This document shows, piece after piece, positions 1 to 10,172 of a stretch of 64,000 nucleotides of DNA. A program made the position numbers and the translations under genes. Source of the stretch: Fen-1298 sp963833465 (lineage in GTDB: Bacteria; Bacteroidota; Ignavibacteria; UBA10030); assembly GCA_963833465.1 (NCBI GenBank), contig CAWHXW010000004.1, forward strand, positions 682,001 to 746,000, given 5' to 3'. The number at the start of each line of letters is the position of its first letter. Position 1 is the stretch's first letter. The notes under the pieces are model-generated. The model was not told the origin of the DNA. It saw only the letters and a list, made by a program, of their open reading frames with translations, and did not search any database.

Positions 1-1350
1 ATCTCTCAGAAACATGTATCGAAGCACTCGTGCATAATAGTACAGCGAAATTGCACTATTTATAGCTCCGACAATTGCAAGCCAAATCCATCTTGCGTCC
101 AAAACAGCGGCGAATAAATAAAATTTCCCGATAAAACCAGAAGTTGGCGGCAACCCTGTGAGTGAAAGAAGAAAAATAGCCATTGATACACCGATAAACG
201 GCGATTGATAACCAAGTCCTCTGTAAGTACTGATATCTTCACTCCCTGTTTTATTTGCTACAAGCATTACCACATAGAAAGCGCCAAGATTCATAAATAA
301 ATACATTATAAAATAAATCAGGACGGCGGCAATACCTTTGTCACTTAAAAGAACTACACCCATCAACATATAGCCGGCTTGTGCAATGCTTGAATATGCA
401 AGCATTCGTTTGAGATTATCCTGCCAGACAGCAACGAGATTACCAAGTGTCATTGTAAGCACAGAAAGAATAACGAGCAATTTGTTCCATTCAAAATTAT
501 AGAGCGATGTCCACACACCTGAAGGTAATGTAAGAATTGTTGCATCAATAAATATGATTTTGAAGAACCGCATCATCATTGCAAAACCGGCAGCTTTTGA
601 TGCAACGGAAAGAAATGCAGTGATAGTAATCGGTGCTCCCTCATAAACATCCGGAGTCCAGAAATGAAACGGCACAGCAGAAATTTTATAACCAAAACCG
701 ACAAGAATAAAAATTGTCGCAGTAAGCATAGCTAAATGATTAGGATTACTTAATGCAAGAGCGTGATTAACCATGGTATAATTCATCGCACCGGATAAAC
801 CAAAGAGAATCGAAATACCATATAGCATCACACCGGAAGATACCGCACCATAAATAATGTATTTTAATGACGCTTCGCTTGAATGCAATACTTCCTTAGT
901 GTATCCAGCGAGGATATAGGAAGAGAGACTTGTCAATTCCATCGCTAAGACCATCATTAACATATTAGTTGCACCAGTCATTAAAAACATTCCAAGGGTC
1001 GCGGAAACGAGCAGTGTATAATACTCCGTCATTCGCTTTACAGTTGTTTGCACTTCAGTTGAATAAATTGAGAATAGAAATATTATCAACGTACAAATAG
1101 CCGTAAGCAATTTAAAGAATACTGCAAATGGATCCACCACAATCATCCCGGAGAAAATTTCTTCTGAAGTTCCTAATTGATTAATAACAAAAAATAATGC
1201 AGTCAAGACACCGATAAATGAAACAATTCCGGCAGCTTTTGGAATATTTTTGAAAATCAAACCAGCCAATATTGCAAAGCAAACCGTGACCGCTAATACA
1301 GATTCCGGCAAGAAGTGAGTAAGATTTTGTAAGGTCTGTTGAACAAACAT
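1..1350 (-). CDS. nuoN: NADH-quinone oxidoreductase subunit N (partial)
   Basis: This is the membrane antiporter-like subunit N of respiratory complex I, one of the three proton-pumping modules. About 450 residues are visible and the frame is open to the left edge, so the C-terminus is missing. The protein is a chain of hydrophobic segments. Typical NuoN features are visible: KISAVPFHFWTPDVYEGAP, the LKRMLAYSSIAQAGYML lysine helix and SLTGLPPTSGFIGKFYLF. The start is the ATG ending at 1350; an ATG three codons upstream (1359) is also possible, and neither has a clear Shine-Dalgarno. It is the last visible gene of the nuo operon, 27 bases after nuoM. Confidence 0.95.
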   Translation of the reverse strand, partial: MFVQQTLQNLTHFLPESVLAVTVCFAILAGLIFKNIPKAAGIVSFIGVLTALFFVINQLGTSEEIFSGMIVVDPFAVFFKLLTAICTLIIFLFSIYSTEVQTTVKRMTEYYTLLVSATLGMFLMTGATNMLMMVLAMELTSLSSYILAGYTKEVLHSSEASLKYIIYGAVSSGVMLYGISILFGLSGAMNYTMVNHALALSNPNHLAMLTATIFILVGFGYKISAVPFHFWTPDVYEGAPITITAFLSVASKAAGFAMMMRFFKIIFIDATILTLPSGVWTSLYNFEWNKLLVILSVLTMTLGNLVAVWQDNLKRMLAYSSIAQAGYMLMGVVLLSDKGIAAVLIYFIMYLFMNLGAFYVVMLVANKTGSEDISTYRGLGYQSPFIGVSMAIFLLSLTGLPPTSGFIGKFYLFAAVLDARWIWLAIVGAINSAISLYYYARVLRYMFLRD

Positions 1351-1377
1351 ATTAATCATCAATTTATAATTTGCAAT

Positions 1378-2988
1378 TTATGGAATCATTGTAACAGCCG
1401 TTCCGCCTCGTGCAATAAATTCAACCAAATGATTAACAGATGACATCATAATGTTTAGCATAAATGATGGATAGACTCCAAGCACAAGGACGATGATTGC
1501 AAGCGGAACAAGCATAAATATTTCCCGTCTATCGACATCCGGCAGTGAACTCCACTTCTCATTCACTTCTCCAAGAAATACACGCTGTAATGTCCACAGC
1601 ATATATGCCGCTGTAAGAATAATACCCAATGTCGATGCTATTGTAACAATGCGCAGTTTATCTACTTGAAACGCACCGAGGAAAGAAAAAGCTTCAGATA
1701 CAAATCCACTTAAACCGGGCAAGCCAAGCGCTGCAAAAAAAGAGATTGTCATAATACTTGTGTACTTCGGCATTGTTAATGCCAAACCGCCAAATGCATT
1801 TAGATCACGTGTGTGCGCTCTGTCGTAAATCACGCCGACTATTAAAAATAGCATTGCAGTGATCGTACCATGATTAAACATTTGGAATACTGCACCCATT
1901 ATGCCCTGCGTATTAAGCGCGGACATACCAAGAAGAACAATTCCCATGTGGCTCACGCTTGAATATGCAATAAGTTTTTTAAAATCTGTTTGTGCCATTG
2001 CACATAAAGCTCCATATACAATATTGATGAATGCTAAGACGGCGAGAGCGAATGCGTACTTTTGTGCCAGTTCCGGAAATATCGGGAAACTAATACGAAT
2101 GAGCCCGTAGGTGCCCATTTTTAAAAGAACTCCGGCAAGAATGACACTAATTGCTGTGGGCGCTTCAACATGCGCATCTGGCAGCCACGTGTGAAAAGGA
2201 AATATCGGCACTTTGATCGCGAAACCTATGAAAAGTGCTATGTAAGCTAATGTCCGCATTTGTGTCCCGAGACCGGCAAGCAGTGAGTTCGATTCAAAGT
2301 TTGCAGGATTCATCATTGCTAGTAAATTGAATGTGTGCAGTTTCTCGCCAGATACCGGATCAATAATTGTTACGCTGAGGTAGAGCGAGATCATAGCAAG
2401 CAGTATCAATACGCTGCCTACTAACGTATACAGGAAGAATTTGATAGCGGCATACTCACGCCGCGGTCCACCCCAAATACCGATTAGGAAGTACATCGGA
2501 AGCAGCATTAATTCCCAGAAAATATAGAAAAGGAAAAAATCAAGCGAGACAAACACGCCCATCATTCCGGTATCAAGGAGCAGCAGCATCACCATATATC
2601 CTTTGAGCGCTTTGTCAATCTTCCACGACGCAATTACCGCAATGAAACAAATAAGTGCTGTAAGAATTACCATCGGAACACTTATACCATCGACACCAAT
2701 AAAATATTCAATCAACACACGACCGAACCATGACATGCTTTTAATATCAATCCATTTTAACTTCTCAACAAACTGCATTCCTTCTTGTGAATTGATGCCG
2801 CCAAGATCGTAGTTGAAGTTAGCATAAATCATCGCGGCGAGCACAACTTGCAAGAATGTGATACTAACAGCAGTCCATTTCATTGCGCTACGTGCTTCCT
2901 TCGGAATTAGCAGGACGATAATCATGCCCACAACTGGCAGAAATGTAATCCAGCTAAGCCATCCTATACCAAAAAATTGAAATGCCAT
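1378..2988 (-). CDS. nuoM: NADH-quinone oxidoreductase subunit M
   Basis: Membrane antiporter-like subunit M of complex I. It is about 536 residues and almost entirely hydrophobic. Family marks: an early lumenal glutamate helix (FYIFWELMLLPMYFLIG), the KVPIFPFHTWLPDAHVEAPT segment, and LKKLIAYSSVSHMG-type residues (seen as FKKLIAYSSVSHMGIV). Three in-frame starts lie together: TTG 2997, ATG 2994 and ATG 2988. An AGGAG sits 3 bases before the 2994 ATG but 9 bases before the 2988 ATG, so 2988 fits ribosome spacing best. It lies between nuoL and nuoN in the operon. Confidence 0.96.
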   Translation of the reverse strand: MAFQFFGIGWLSWITFLPVVGMIIVLLIPKEARSAMKWTAVSITFLQVVLAAMIYANFNYDLGGINSQEGMQFVEKLKWIDIKSMSWFGRVLIEYFIGVDGISVPMVILTALICFIAVIASWKIDKALKGYMVMLLLLDTGMMGVFVSLDFFLFYIFWELMLLPMYFLIGIWGGPRREYAAIKFFLYTLVGSVLILLAMISLYLSVTIIDPVSGEKLHTFNLLAMMNPANFESNSLLAGLGTQMRTLAYIALFIGFAIKVPIFPFHTWLPDAHVEAPTAISVILAGVLLKMGTYGLIRISFPIFPELAQKYAFALAVLAFINIVYGALCAMAQTDFKKLIAYSSVSHMGIVLLGMSALNTQGIMGAVFQMFNHGTITAMLFLIVGVIYDRAHTRDLNAFGGLALTMPKYTSIMTISFFAALGLPGLSGFVSEAFSFLGAFQVDKLRIVTIASTLGIILTAAYMLWTLQRVFLGEVNEKWSSLPDVDRREIFMLVPLAIIVLVLGVYPSFMLNIMMSSVNHLVEFIARGGTAVTMIP

Positions 2989-3056
2989 TCGCATCAACTC
3001 CTATAATAAATTCCAGCAACCCTCAACTGATCCTAAGAATTTGTAAAGTCTTACAA

Positions 3057-5330
3057 TCATCTGAACCATAAGAAAAACACCATAACACCAAATAGGACAA
3101 AAGCAAGATAAGTTTGCACCTTACCTGTTTGAAGTTTGCGTGCCAACAATCCGAGAAAGCCGGCAAGATATGCCATAAGATTCACTATTCCGTCAATAAT
3201 TTTATTATCGAAACCTCCAACCCCTACGTAAAATAAAAAGAATGATAAAGCAGCGATACATAAACCTATTATGCTGCATTCAATAATAGTAACAGTGTCC
3301 GTACTCTCAGTCAAAAGACAAATAGTCGCTTGCCACCCTATGAATAATGACAATAATGCAAAAACAATTAAATATAAAATTGGACCGACTTTTCCCTCTT
3401 CCCATGTATGCTTGACACCATGTGTAATCCCAATTGTCCATTTTGCAATACTATTAACAACGCCATCGATAACGACACTGTCGAACCAACGATAAGCTGC
3501 TGCGAAAAGATCAGTCCCATTTACAAATATTGCCCGATATAGTTCATCGAAGTACCATTTGTTAAAAAAGAATTTATATATATAGCTAAACACAGGAGCT
3601 GATATTATTGCGTCGGCATCTATCTTCTTCCAATAATACACTGCGTAGGCAGCGAAAATCCCAATTCCAGCCATCGTTAGCGAGAGAAGCATTGCAAAAA
3701 AATGCAAATGATGAAGCAACTCAGTAAAAATTTCGGAATTTGTCGCTGCTGCCGTAACTGGAACAACTGATTCAGGACGAATTACAGCCCTGTAAAACCA
3801 ACCGGACGATGCACCAATGGGATTAAAACTATAGAATGCAAAGAATGACAAAACAGCTAAAGCGATAAGCGGAATCGTCATTACTTTCGGTGATTCATGA
3901 ATTGCTTCGAAACGATTATGGTCTTTGTGTTCTCCCAAAAAAGTCAGAATGATTAGACGAAACATATAGAACGCCGTTAGCCCGGCAACAAAAAATCCAA
4001 TAATCGGAATAATCCAGCACCATCCGCCATTAAGTCTTCCGAATGCCAATGTGCCGGCAAGAATTTCATCTTTACTTAAAAATCCAGATGTGAACGGTAC
4101 ACCGCAAATCGCCAGCGTGTACATCAAGAACGTCCAGAAAGTAATCGGCATCTTTGTTCGGAGACCGCCCATATTGTAAATTTCCTGTGCATCTGTTCTA
4201 TTATCATTCGCGTGGTGCAAAGCATTGTGCATTGCGTAAATAACTGAACCAGAACCGAGAAAAAGTCCGGCTTTGAACATCGCATGCGTAGTAAGGTGGA
4301 AAAATCCAGCCGTGTATGCACCAACACCAAGTCCCATTATCATATAGCCAAGTTGACTTACAGTAGAGTACGCCAATATTTTTTTAATATCGTTCTGCGT
4401 AACAGCAATTGTTGCTGAAATAAATGCAGTGATAGCACCTATGTGAGCGATTACCATCAATGCTTCAGCCGTCATCATCGCAAATGTACGCGTTATTAAA
4501 TAGACACCGGCGGCCACCATCGTAGCGGCATGAATCAATGCACTGATCGGTGTTGGACCTTCCATTGCATCCGGAAGCCAGACGTGCAGCGGAAATTGCG
4601 CAGACTTACCGACGGCACCGCAAAAAATAAGCAGACCGGCAGCAGTCAACCAAGCTTCACTTCCGAAAGGAATCCGCCCTGCTTTCATCGCTTCAAATAT
4701 TGTATCAAATGAAAATGTATGAAAGGTGTTGAAAAGAATTAAAATACCGATGAACAACCCAACATCGCCGATACGAGTTACAATAAATGCTTTCTTTGCG
4801 GCATCGGAAGCTGACTTTCTTTCAAACCAGTGTCCGATTAGTAAATATGAACTGAGCCCAACTAATTCCCACGATATGTACATCAGCAATAAATTATTTG
4901 TGAGAACAATACCGAACATTGAAAAAGAAAATAAACCCAAGTATGCATAATATCGGCCATAGCGAACATCATCTCTCATATAGCCGATAGAAAACAAATG
5001 CACAAATGAACTGATTGTACATACTACAACAAGCATTATCGCAGCGACGTTATCGATCATAAATCCAAGGTCGATTTGCATTGGGCCAATGCTGGGCACG
5101 TTGCCAAAATTCACCCAAGTGAATGATGCTTGCAATGTTTGGTCATGATATAAGTTTAGTTTGGAAAAAAGAATTGTCAGGGAGAGTGTAAGTGCACAAA
5201 ATAAAATAGATGTGCCAAACCAGTCACCGGAACGCGGTAAACGTTTGTTGAAAAAGCTCAGCACAGCAAAGTCCACTAACGGAATCAGCCAAACGATTAA
5301 AGTTAAATTAAGAATAGTATCTTGAGACAT
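3057..5330 (-). CDS. nuoL: NADH-quinone oxidoreductase subunit L
   Basis: The largest complex I antiporter subunit, carrying the long lateral helix at its C-terminus. About 757 residues from the chosen ATG. It shows the conserved glutamate helix (LLLMYISWELVGLSSYLLIG), the KSAQFPLHVWLPDAMEGPTPISALIHAATMV-type core and the lysine helix DIKKILAYSTVSQLGYM. The reading frame can be opened 16 codons further to a TTG at 5378 overlapping nuoK, but MSQDT at 5330 matches normal NuoL N-termini and leaves a 44-base gap after nuoK. It is longer than the E. coli protein (613 residues), mainly in the C-terminal half. Confidence 0.96.
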   Translation of the reverse strand: MSQDTILNLTLIVWLIPLVDFAVLSFFNKRLPRSGDWFGTSILFCALTLSLTILFSKLNLYHDQTLQASFTWVNFGNVPSIGPMQIDLGFMIDNVAAIMLVVVCTISSFVHLFSIGYMRDDVRYGRYYAYLGLFSFSMFGIVLTNNLLLMYISWELVGLSSYLLIGHWFERKSASDAAKKAFIVTRIGDVGLFIGILILFNTFHTFSFDTIFEAMKAGRIPFGSEAWLTAAGLLIFCGAVGKSAQFPLHVWLPDAMEGPTPISALIHAATMVAAGVYLITRTFAMMTAEALMVIAHIGAITAFISATIAVTQNDIKKILAYSTVSQLGYMIMGLGVGAYTAGFFHLTTHAMFKAGLFLGSGSVIYAMHNALHHANDNRTDAQEIYNMGGLRTKMPITFWTFLMYTLAICGVPFTSGFLSKDEILAGTLAFGRLNGGWCWIIPIIGFFVAGLTAFYMFRLIILTFLGEHKDHNRFEAIHESPKVMTIPLIALAVLSFFAFYSFNPIGASSGWFYRAVIRPESVVPVTAAATNSEIFTELLHHLHFFAMLLSLTMAGIGIFAAYAVYYWKKIDADAIISAPVFSYIYKFFFNKWYFDELYRAIFVNGTDLFAAAYRWFDSVVIDGVVNSIAKWTIGITHGVKHTWEEGKVGPILYLIVFALLSLFIGWQATICLLTESTDTVTIIECSIIGLCIAALSFFLFYVGVGGFDNKIIDGIVNLMAYLAGFLGLLARKLQTGKVQTYLAFVLFGVMVFFLWFR

Positions 5331-5374
5331 ATTATTAAATTTCAAAACATAATTTTCAAACCAAAATAATAAAA

Positions 5375-5707
5375 TCAATCTTTCAATTGGTTGATTTCGT
5401 CTACGTTCACTGTATTGAAGTTCTTATAGATGTTTAAAATAATCGCCAGCATAATAGCCGCTTCTGCCGCTGCAAGAACAATTACAAAAATAGCAACAAC
5501 ATGCCCATCAAATGAGTTGGCAACATAACGTGAGAATGCAATAAAATTAATGTTTGCAGAATTCAATATTAGTTCGACGCCCATTAAGACCATAATAGCA
5601 TTACGACGTGTTAAGATAGCAAATATGCCAAATGAAAATAAAAGTCCGCTTAGAATAAGAAAATGAATCAGTCCGGGATGCTGTAAAATATTTGTTAAAT
5701 CTTGCAT
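5375..5707 (-). CDS. nuoK: NADH-quinone oxidoreductase subunit K
   Basis: Small three-helix membrane subunit of complex I (110 residues, close to the family's roughly 100). The helix glutamate that forms part of the central proton path is visible in GVELILNSANINF, and the second acidic helix in AAAEAAIMLAIIL. The start is ATG at 5707, 6 bases after the end of nuoJ, so it is almost certainly translated from the same polycistronic message. Confidence 0.95.
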   Translation of the reverse strand: MQDLTNILQHPGLIHFLILSGLLFSFGIFAILTRRNAIMVLMGVELILNSANINFIAFSRYVANSFDGHVVAIFVIVLAAAEAAIMLAIILNIYKNFNTVNVDEINQLKD

Positions 5708-5713
5708 AAGTAT

Positions 5714-6217
5714 CTATACTTTCTTTTCTCTTCGCGCAATCATAGCTGCGCCAATTAAGGCAACGAGAAGTACTATAGAAGCGACTTCAAACGGTAAGAG
5801 ATAAGTTGTCAATAGGAGTTCACCTATTTTCGGAGCAGTTATCTCTATTGGCTGCAATTGAGAATTAGGTTTCCAATCTGCTTTACAAAAAATCCAAATC
5901 AGTCCGCCGCCGACACAGGCAGTAATAAGTATTGCAGGCAATATTTGAATTGTGCCAGTTTTTGCATCTACATTAATTTGATGGCTTGTCAACATAACGC
6001 CGAATAGAATTAGTACCATAATTCCGCCGACGTAAATAAGCAATTGCGTGATAGCGACAAAATCTGCAAACAGGAATATGTAAATGCCAGCGACACCAAA
6101 GAAAGCAAACAGAAGTGCAAATGCAGCACGTACAATGTTACGGGAGGAAACAACAATACATGCTGATCCCAGCGTAATTACCACAAATAAATAAAATATT
6201 ATTGTATACATATCCAT
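5714..6217 (-). CDS. nuoJ: NADH-quinone oxidoreductase subunit J
   Basis: Membrane subunit J of complex I, 167 residues with five hydrophobic segments. The family signature around YVGGIMVLILFGVML (the pi-bulge helix region involved in coupling) is present. It ends in a basic tail, ARREKKV. Two ATGs (6217 and 6211) compete for the start. It sits in normal order between nuoI and nuoK. Confidence 0.94.
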   Translation of the reverse strand: MDMYTIIFYLFVVITLGSACIVVSSRNIVRAAFALLFAFFGVAGIYIFLFADFVAITQLLIYVGGIMVLILFGVMLTSHQINVDAKTGTIQILPAILITACVGGGLIWIFCKADWKPNSQLQPIEITAPKIGELLLTTYLLPFEVASIVLLVALIGAAMIARREKKV

Positions 6218-6294
6218 AATAATTAACGCTTAATTAAGAATATAAATCAAAAAGTTGATCTTATTTATTCCATTCTCTATGATAAATGTTTTGC

Positions 6295-6801
6295 CTATGG
6301 TACATTATAATTTTCCAATCGATCCTGTGCTGCGGTAATTTCTTCCATGGTCATACTGCTGAAACTATATATCAAATTTTGCCTATTATATTCCGCAAAT
6401 TCGTACACATCTGTCATAACAATACATTCTGTCGGGCAAGGCCACACACAAAGCCCGCAGTAACAGCATTTTGCAATGTCTATGTCGAAACGCGGAATGT
6501 AGAGACGCTTTTTTGTTTTTTTTGATGTCATTCCCAAATCTGTGTCTGGAGTCGATTTGATTGTTTCAATAGTGATGCAATCTACCGGGCATGCAATTGC
6601 GCACTGGTCACATCCGATACAATCGTCAATGTTGACAAACAAACGGTTGCGTCCTCTCTCTGGAATTTTCATTTTAACAGTTGGATACTGCACTGTTGCG
6701 GAGCGAGTGAAGAGATGTTTAATGGTAATCTTCATTCCCACAACGACCGTGAAGAGAGAATGATAAACATCATAAAAATATGTTTTGATTGCAAATATCA
6801 A
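6295..6801 (-). CDS. nuoI: NADH-quinone oxidoreductase subunit I, two [4Fe-4S] clusters
   Basis: Peripheral-arm ferredoxin subunit that relays electrons between the upstream clusters and NuoB. 168 residues with two classical cluster motifs: C61-x2-C64-x2-C67-x3-C71 and C112-x2-C115-x2-C118-x3-C122. The N-terminal hydrophobic stretch is an amphipathic anchor typical of the family. It follows nuoH, with nuoEFG absent. Confidence 0.96.
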   Translation of the reverse strand: MIFAIKTYFYDVYHSLFTVVVGMKITIKHLFTRSATVQYPTVKMKIPERGRNRLFVNIDDCIGCDQCAIACPVDCITIETIKSTPDTDLGMTSKKTKKRLYIPRFDIDIAKCCYCGLCVWPCPTECIVMTDVYEFAEYNRQNLIYSFSSMTMEEITAAQDRLENYNVP

Positions 6802-6845
6802 AATTTCTAATTCCTATTTTTAATTTTTATTTCTAACCCTTTTTT

Positions 6846-7889
6846 TCAAATTACTAATATCATACCGACAGCAAGAAGACAGACAAAAAGCCAGGGAGTT
6901 AAGACTTTCCACGAAACAAACATTAGTTGATCGACACGTAAACGCGGCAGTGTCCAACGAAGCCAAATTTGTATAAGCATAAACAGATATGATTTTGCCA
7001 CAAACCAAAAGACACCCCACAACGGCCCTGACATAAATGCACCAAATGGGCTAGACCATCCGCCAAGAAAGAGTGAAACAATAACAGCCGAAACAGTGAA
7101 TAAATTTGCGTACTCTGATAGATAAAACATAGCGAAACGCATTCCACTGTATTCAGTATTAAAACCCTGCACTAGCTCTGATTCAGCTTCAGGTAAATCA
7201 AATGGCGTGCGATTAACTTCTGCTATGGAAGCAACAAATAAAATTAGAAATGTTATAATTGTGAATGGCATCAACATCAATTTCTGTGTCCATGGTAACG
7301 GACCTCCAAACACAATCCAGTTGCCGATACCACCATCTTGAAACTTTGTAACATCCTGAAGGTTAAGCGATCCCGTAATCATTACAACAATGATAATAGC
7401 GAGTGCTGATGGAATTTCGTAACTGATCATTTGTGCAGCTGAACGGACACCGCCAAAGAGCGACCATTTATTATTAGATGCCCATCCGGCCATTAAAATT
7501 CCGATTACAACAAAAGAGCCAGCAGCCACTAAAAAGAATGCACCAAGATTTAAATCAGCACCTATATAAATACTGCTGAATGGAAGTACAGCATACGCAA
7601 CATACGTTCCAATAAAGGCGATAAATGGCGCTACACGAAATAACAGCTTATCTGCTTTCGTTGGAATAATATCTTCTTTTTGCAGAAGCTTGATCATATC
7701 TGCGATGGGTTGAAGTACGCCATGCCAGCCAGTTCGCATATATGCAACACGGTCTTGAATATGCGCTGCCACTTTCATTTCCGTATAGAGCACCACCAGT
7801 ACCATGACAACGATGAAAACAAGTGGAAGTGCACTTAAAAGAAAAGCGGTGAACATCTGATTGGCATACAATGTTTGAATAAATTTCAT
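6846..7889 (-). CDS. nuoH: NADH-quinone oxidoreductase subunit H
   Basis: Membrane subunit H, which forms part of the quinone-binding channel at the junction of the two complex I arms. 347 residues, eight or so hydrophobic segments. The diagnostic loop NRTPFDLPEAESELVQGF, followed by YSGMRFAMFYLSEYANLF, is intact. It directly follows nuoD; in the 13/14-gene order nuoE, F and G would lie between D and H, and here nothing does (55-base gap). Confidence 0.96.
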   Translation of the reverse strand: MKFIQTLYANQMFTAFLLSALPLVFIVVMVLVVLYTEMKVAAHIQDRVAYMRTGWHGVLQPIADMIKLLQKEDIIPTKADKLLFRVAPFIAFIGTYVAYAVLPFSSIYIGADLNLGAFFLVAAGSFVVIGILMAGWASNNKWSLFGGVRSAAQMISYEIPSALAIIIVVMITGSLNLQDVTKFQDGGIGNWIVFGGPLPWTQKLMLMPFTIITFLILFVASIAEVNRTPFDLPEAESELVQGFNTEYSGMRFAMFYLSEYANLFTVSAVIVSLFLGGWSSPFGAFMSGPLWGVFWFVAKSYLFMLIQIWLRWTLPRLRVDQLMFVSWKVLTPWLFVCLLAVGMILVI

Positions 7890-7944
7890 TTATCAAACCC
7901 AAAGCATCATATTAAAATCTATTTTTTAATTTAGGATTTAGATC

Positions 7945-9135
7945 CTAACGGTCTACTTCACCAAGGACAATATCAATACTGCCCGCTGTAAGTACTAAGT
8001 CGGCAATTAAACCGCCACGGGCAATTTCCGGAAGAACACTCAAGTTCACAAATGCCGGACTACGTGCCTTTACACGGAACGGACTTGCAGTTCCATCGCT
8101 TATAATATAATATCCTAATTCACCGCGAGATGATTCTGTTCGAACATAAACTTCTGCGTCTTTTTCCGGACGGATGCGCCTTGGAATAGCCGCCTTCACA
8201 TTTCCTTCCGGCAATCCGGCAAGTGCCTGCTCTATTATATTTAAACTTTGTTCCATCTCGCCCATACGAACGATGTGCCTATCCCAGCAATCACCGACCG
8301 TTCCCACTTCGCCTTTGCCAATTTGAACTTGCCAATTTAGTTTATGATAAATAGAATACGGATCATCGCGGCGCAAATCCCAATTTACACCCGAACCGCG
8401 AAGCTGCGGTCCGCTGATTGCATAATTAATAGCAATGCTCTTTTGTAAAACGCCTACATTCGCAGTTCTTTTAACAAAAATTTCATTGTAGGTTAGCAAA
8501 TCGTTTAACATTTTAATTCGCGGACGGAAATATTTAATAAATTCTTTCCCCTTTTCAATAAATCCCGGAGGCAAATCATGTGAAAGGCCACCAATCCAGA
8601 TGTAATTATAGAGTAAACGTGCACCGCAAGTCATTTCGAACAAATCAAGAATTTTTTCGCGATCGATAAAAGTGTATAGAAAAGGTGTGAATGCACCGGA
8701 ATCGATGCCGTAAGTTCCGACTGCAATCAAATGGCTTGCGATTCTCTGCAGTTCCGCCATAATTACCCGAATATATTCTACACGCTCTGGTACTTCGATC
8801 TTCAGCAATTTTTCCGCAGCAAGCGCGAATGCCCATTCATTAGTCATCGCGGAACAATAGTCCATTCGGTCAGTGTACGGAATTACCTGCTGGTAATTTG
8901 TCATCCGCTCGCAATGTTTCTCAAAACACCTGTGCAAATATCCTATGTGCGGAATACAATCAATAATAATTTCACCATCGACAACAATTTCCAGCCGAAG
9001 TACACCATGCGTGGATGGATGCTGTGGACCCATATTGATTATCATTTCTTCTGTACGAATTGTTTTGCCGGTTGAAGTTTTATTGAGACCAGGCTTTACA
9101 GTATAATTTGTCGGAAGAGTTGGCGGGCGCAACAT
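7945..9135 (-). CDS. nuoD: NADH-quinone oxidoreductase subunit D (49 kDa)
   Basis: Quinone-site subunit of the peripheral arm, homologous to the large subunit of [NiFe] hydrogenases. 396 residues, full length. Visible marks: MGPQHPSTHGVLR near residue 33 with the quinone-site histidine, the HIGYLHRCFEKHCE segment and the C-terminal DIVLGEVDR. It is separate from nuoC, not fused as in E. coli. Confidence 0.97.
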   Translation of the reverse strand: MLRPPTLPTNYTVKPGLNKTSTGKTIRTEEMIINMGPQHPSTHGVLRLEIVVDGEIIIDCIPHIGYLHRCFEKHCERMTNYQQVIPYTDRMDYCSAMTNEWAFALAAEKLLKIEVPERVEYIRVIMAELQRIASHLIAVGTYGIDSGAFTPFLYTFIDREKILDLFEMTCGARLLYNYIWIGGLSHDLPPGFIEKGKEFIKYFRPRIKMLNDLLTYNEIFVKRTANVGVLQKSIAINYAISGPQLRGSGVNWDLRRDDPYSIYHKLNWQVQIGKGEVGTVGDCWDRHIVRMGEMEQSLNIIEQALAGLPEGNVKAAIPRRIRPEKDAEVYVRTESSRGELGYYIISDGTASPFRVKARSPAFVNLSVLPEIARGGLIADLVLTAGSIDIVLGEVDR

Positions 9136-9156
9136 AGTTTATTCAATTACTAAGTG

Positions 9157-9633
9157 TTAGTAAGGAATTTTCATGCCATGATAGAATTCCTGAATCCTGT
9201 AATCCTTGCGCAGAGGATTTCCTTCCCAATCGTCCGGAAGCAAAATTCGGCGCAAATCAGGATGCTCATCTATAATAATACCGAACAGATCGAATACCTC
9301 ACGCTCATGCCAATTGGCAGTTCCCCAAACATTGCTGACAGATTGAATATGCGGGTCAGTTCTTGTATAAAAAGTCTTAAGAACTATTTTGTGATTATAA
9401 ACCATGGAGGCAAGATGATATACAATTCCGAGTGTTCTGTCATTATAGTCAACACCGCTTAAGCAGGAAAGATAATCGAATTGCATTTCATTGTCATCTC
9501 GAAGAAAAAGGCAGATTTCTTTTGTCCTGTTGTGCGCAATGCTAATCCATGGTTGCGTTACATTTAATTTTAGTTCGACGATAGCATCGCCGAATTTAGT
9601 TTTCAAAACATCAAAAATCTCTTGGGCAGTCAT
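9157..9633 (-). CDS. nuoC: NADH-quinone oxidoreductase subunit C (30 kDa)
   Basis: Peripheral-arm scaffold subunit, 158 residues. The family signature WHEREVFDLFGI with HPDLRRILLPDDWEGNPLRKDY is complete. Its start overlaps the end of nuoB by 4 bases, pointing to translational coupling; nuoD follows after 21 bases. Confidence 0.95.
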   Translation of the reverse strand: MTAQEIFDVLKTKFGDAIVELKLNVTQPWISIAHNRTKEICLFLRDDNEMQFDYLSCLSGVDYNDRTLGIVYHLASMVYNHKIVLKTFYTRTDPHIQSVSNVWGTANWHEREVFDLFGIIIDEHPDLRRILLPDDWEGNPLRKDYRIQEFYHGMKIPY

Positions 9634-10130
9634 ACTTCTCGCATCCGTTTCTTTACTAAACTTTGGTTGCGTACCTTCTCTTGCAGTTTCATAATACCTT
9701 CTAATAATGCTTCAGGACGAGGCGGGCAACCGGGTATATAAACATCAACCGGAATGACACGATCTACACCTTTTAATACATGATAGCCATGTTCCCAATA
9801 TGGGCCACCGCAAGTGGCGCAGCTGCCCATAGAGATCACATACCGCGGTTCCGACATTTGATCATATAAGCGTTTAATTCGGGATGCCATTTTAATTGTG
9901 ACTGTTCCTGCGACAAACATCACATCCACTTGACGCGGTGTTGCACGAGGGATAACGCCAAAGCGCATTATATCAAAATTAGAAGCTGAAGTTGCCATCA
10001 TTTCAATAGCACAGCAGGCAAGACCAAATTGCATCTGCCAAAGCGACGATAAGCGTGCCCAATTAAGAAGACCATCAAGTGAAGTAATAAAAACATTTCC
10101 ATTTTCGAATCGCTGATCAAGAAAACCCAC
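9630..10130 (-). CDS. nuoB: NADH-quinone oxidoreductase subunit B (N2 cluster)
   Basis: Carries the terminal [4Fe-4S] cluster N2 that reduces quinone. 166 residues. All four ligands are visible: the tandem cysteines C39-C40 in ACCAIEMMA, C104 in GSCATCGG and C135 in GCPPRPEALLEGI. The 3' end overlaps nuoC by 4 bases. Confidence 0.97.
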   Translation of the reverse strand: MGFLDQRFENGNVFITSLDGLLNWARLSSLWQMQFGLACCAIEMMATSASNFDIMRFGVIPRATPRQVDVMFVAGTVTIKMASRIKRLYDQMSEPRYVISMGSCATCGGPYWEHGYHVLKGVDRVIPVDVYIPGCPPRPEALLEGIMKLQEKVRNQSLVKKRMREV

Positions 10131-10172
10131 AATAAATTACTCCACAATTACTACTTACATATATGTTACAAT

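Noticed and set aside
7945..9633. nuoC-nuoD fusion
   Set aside because: The two are separate genes with a 21-base gap and each has a full-length, independently started product.
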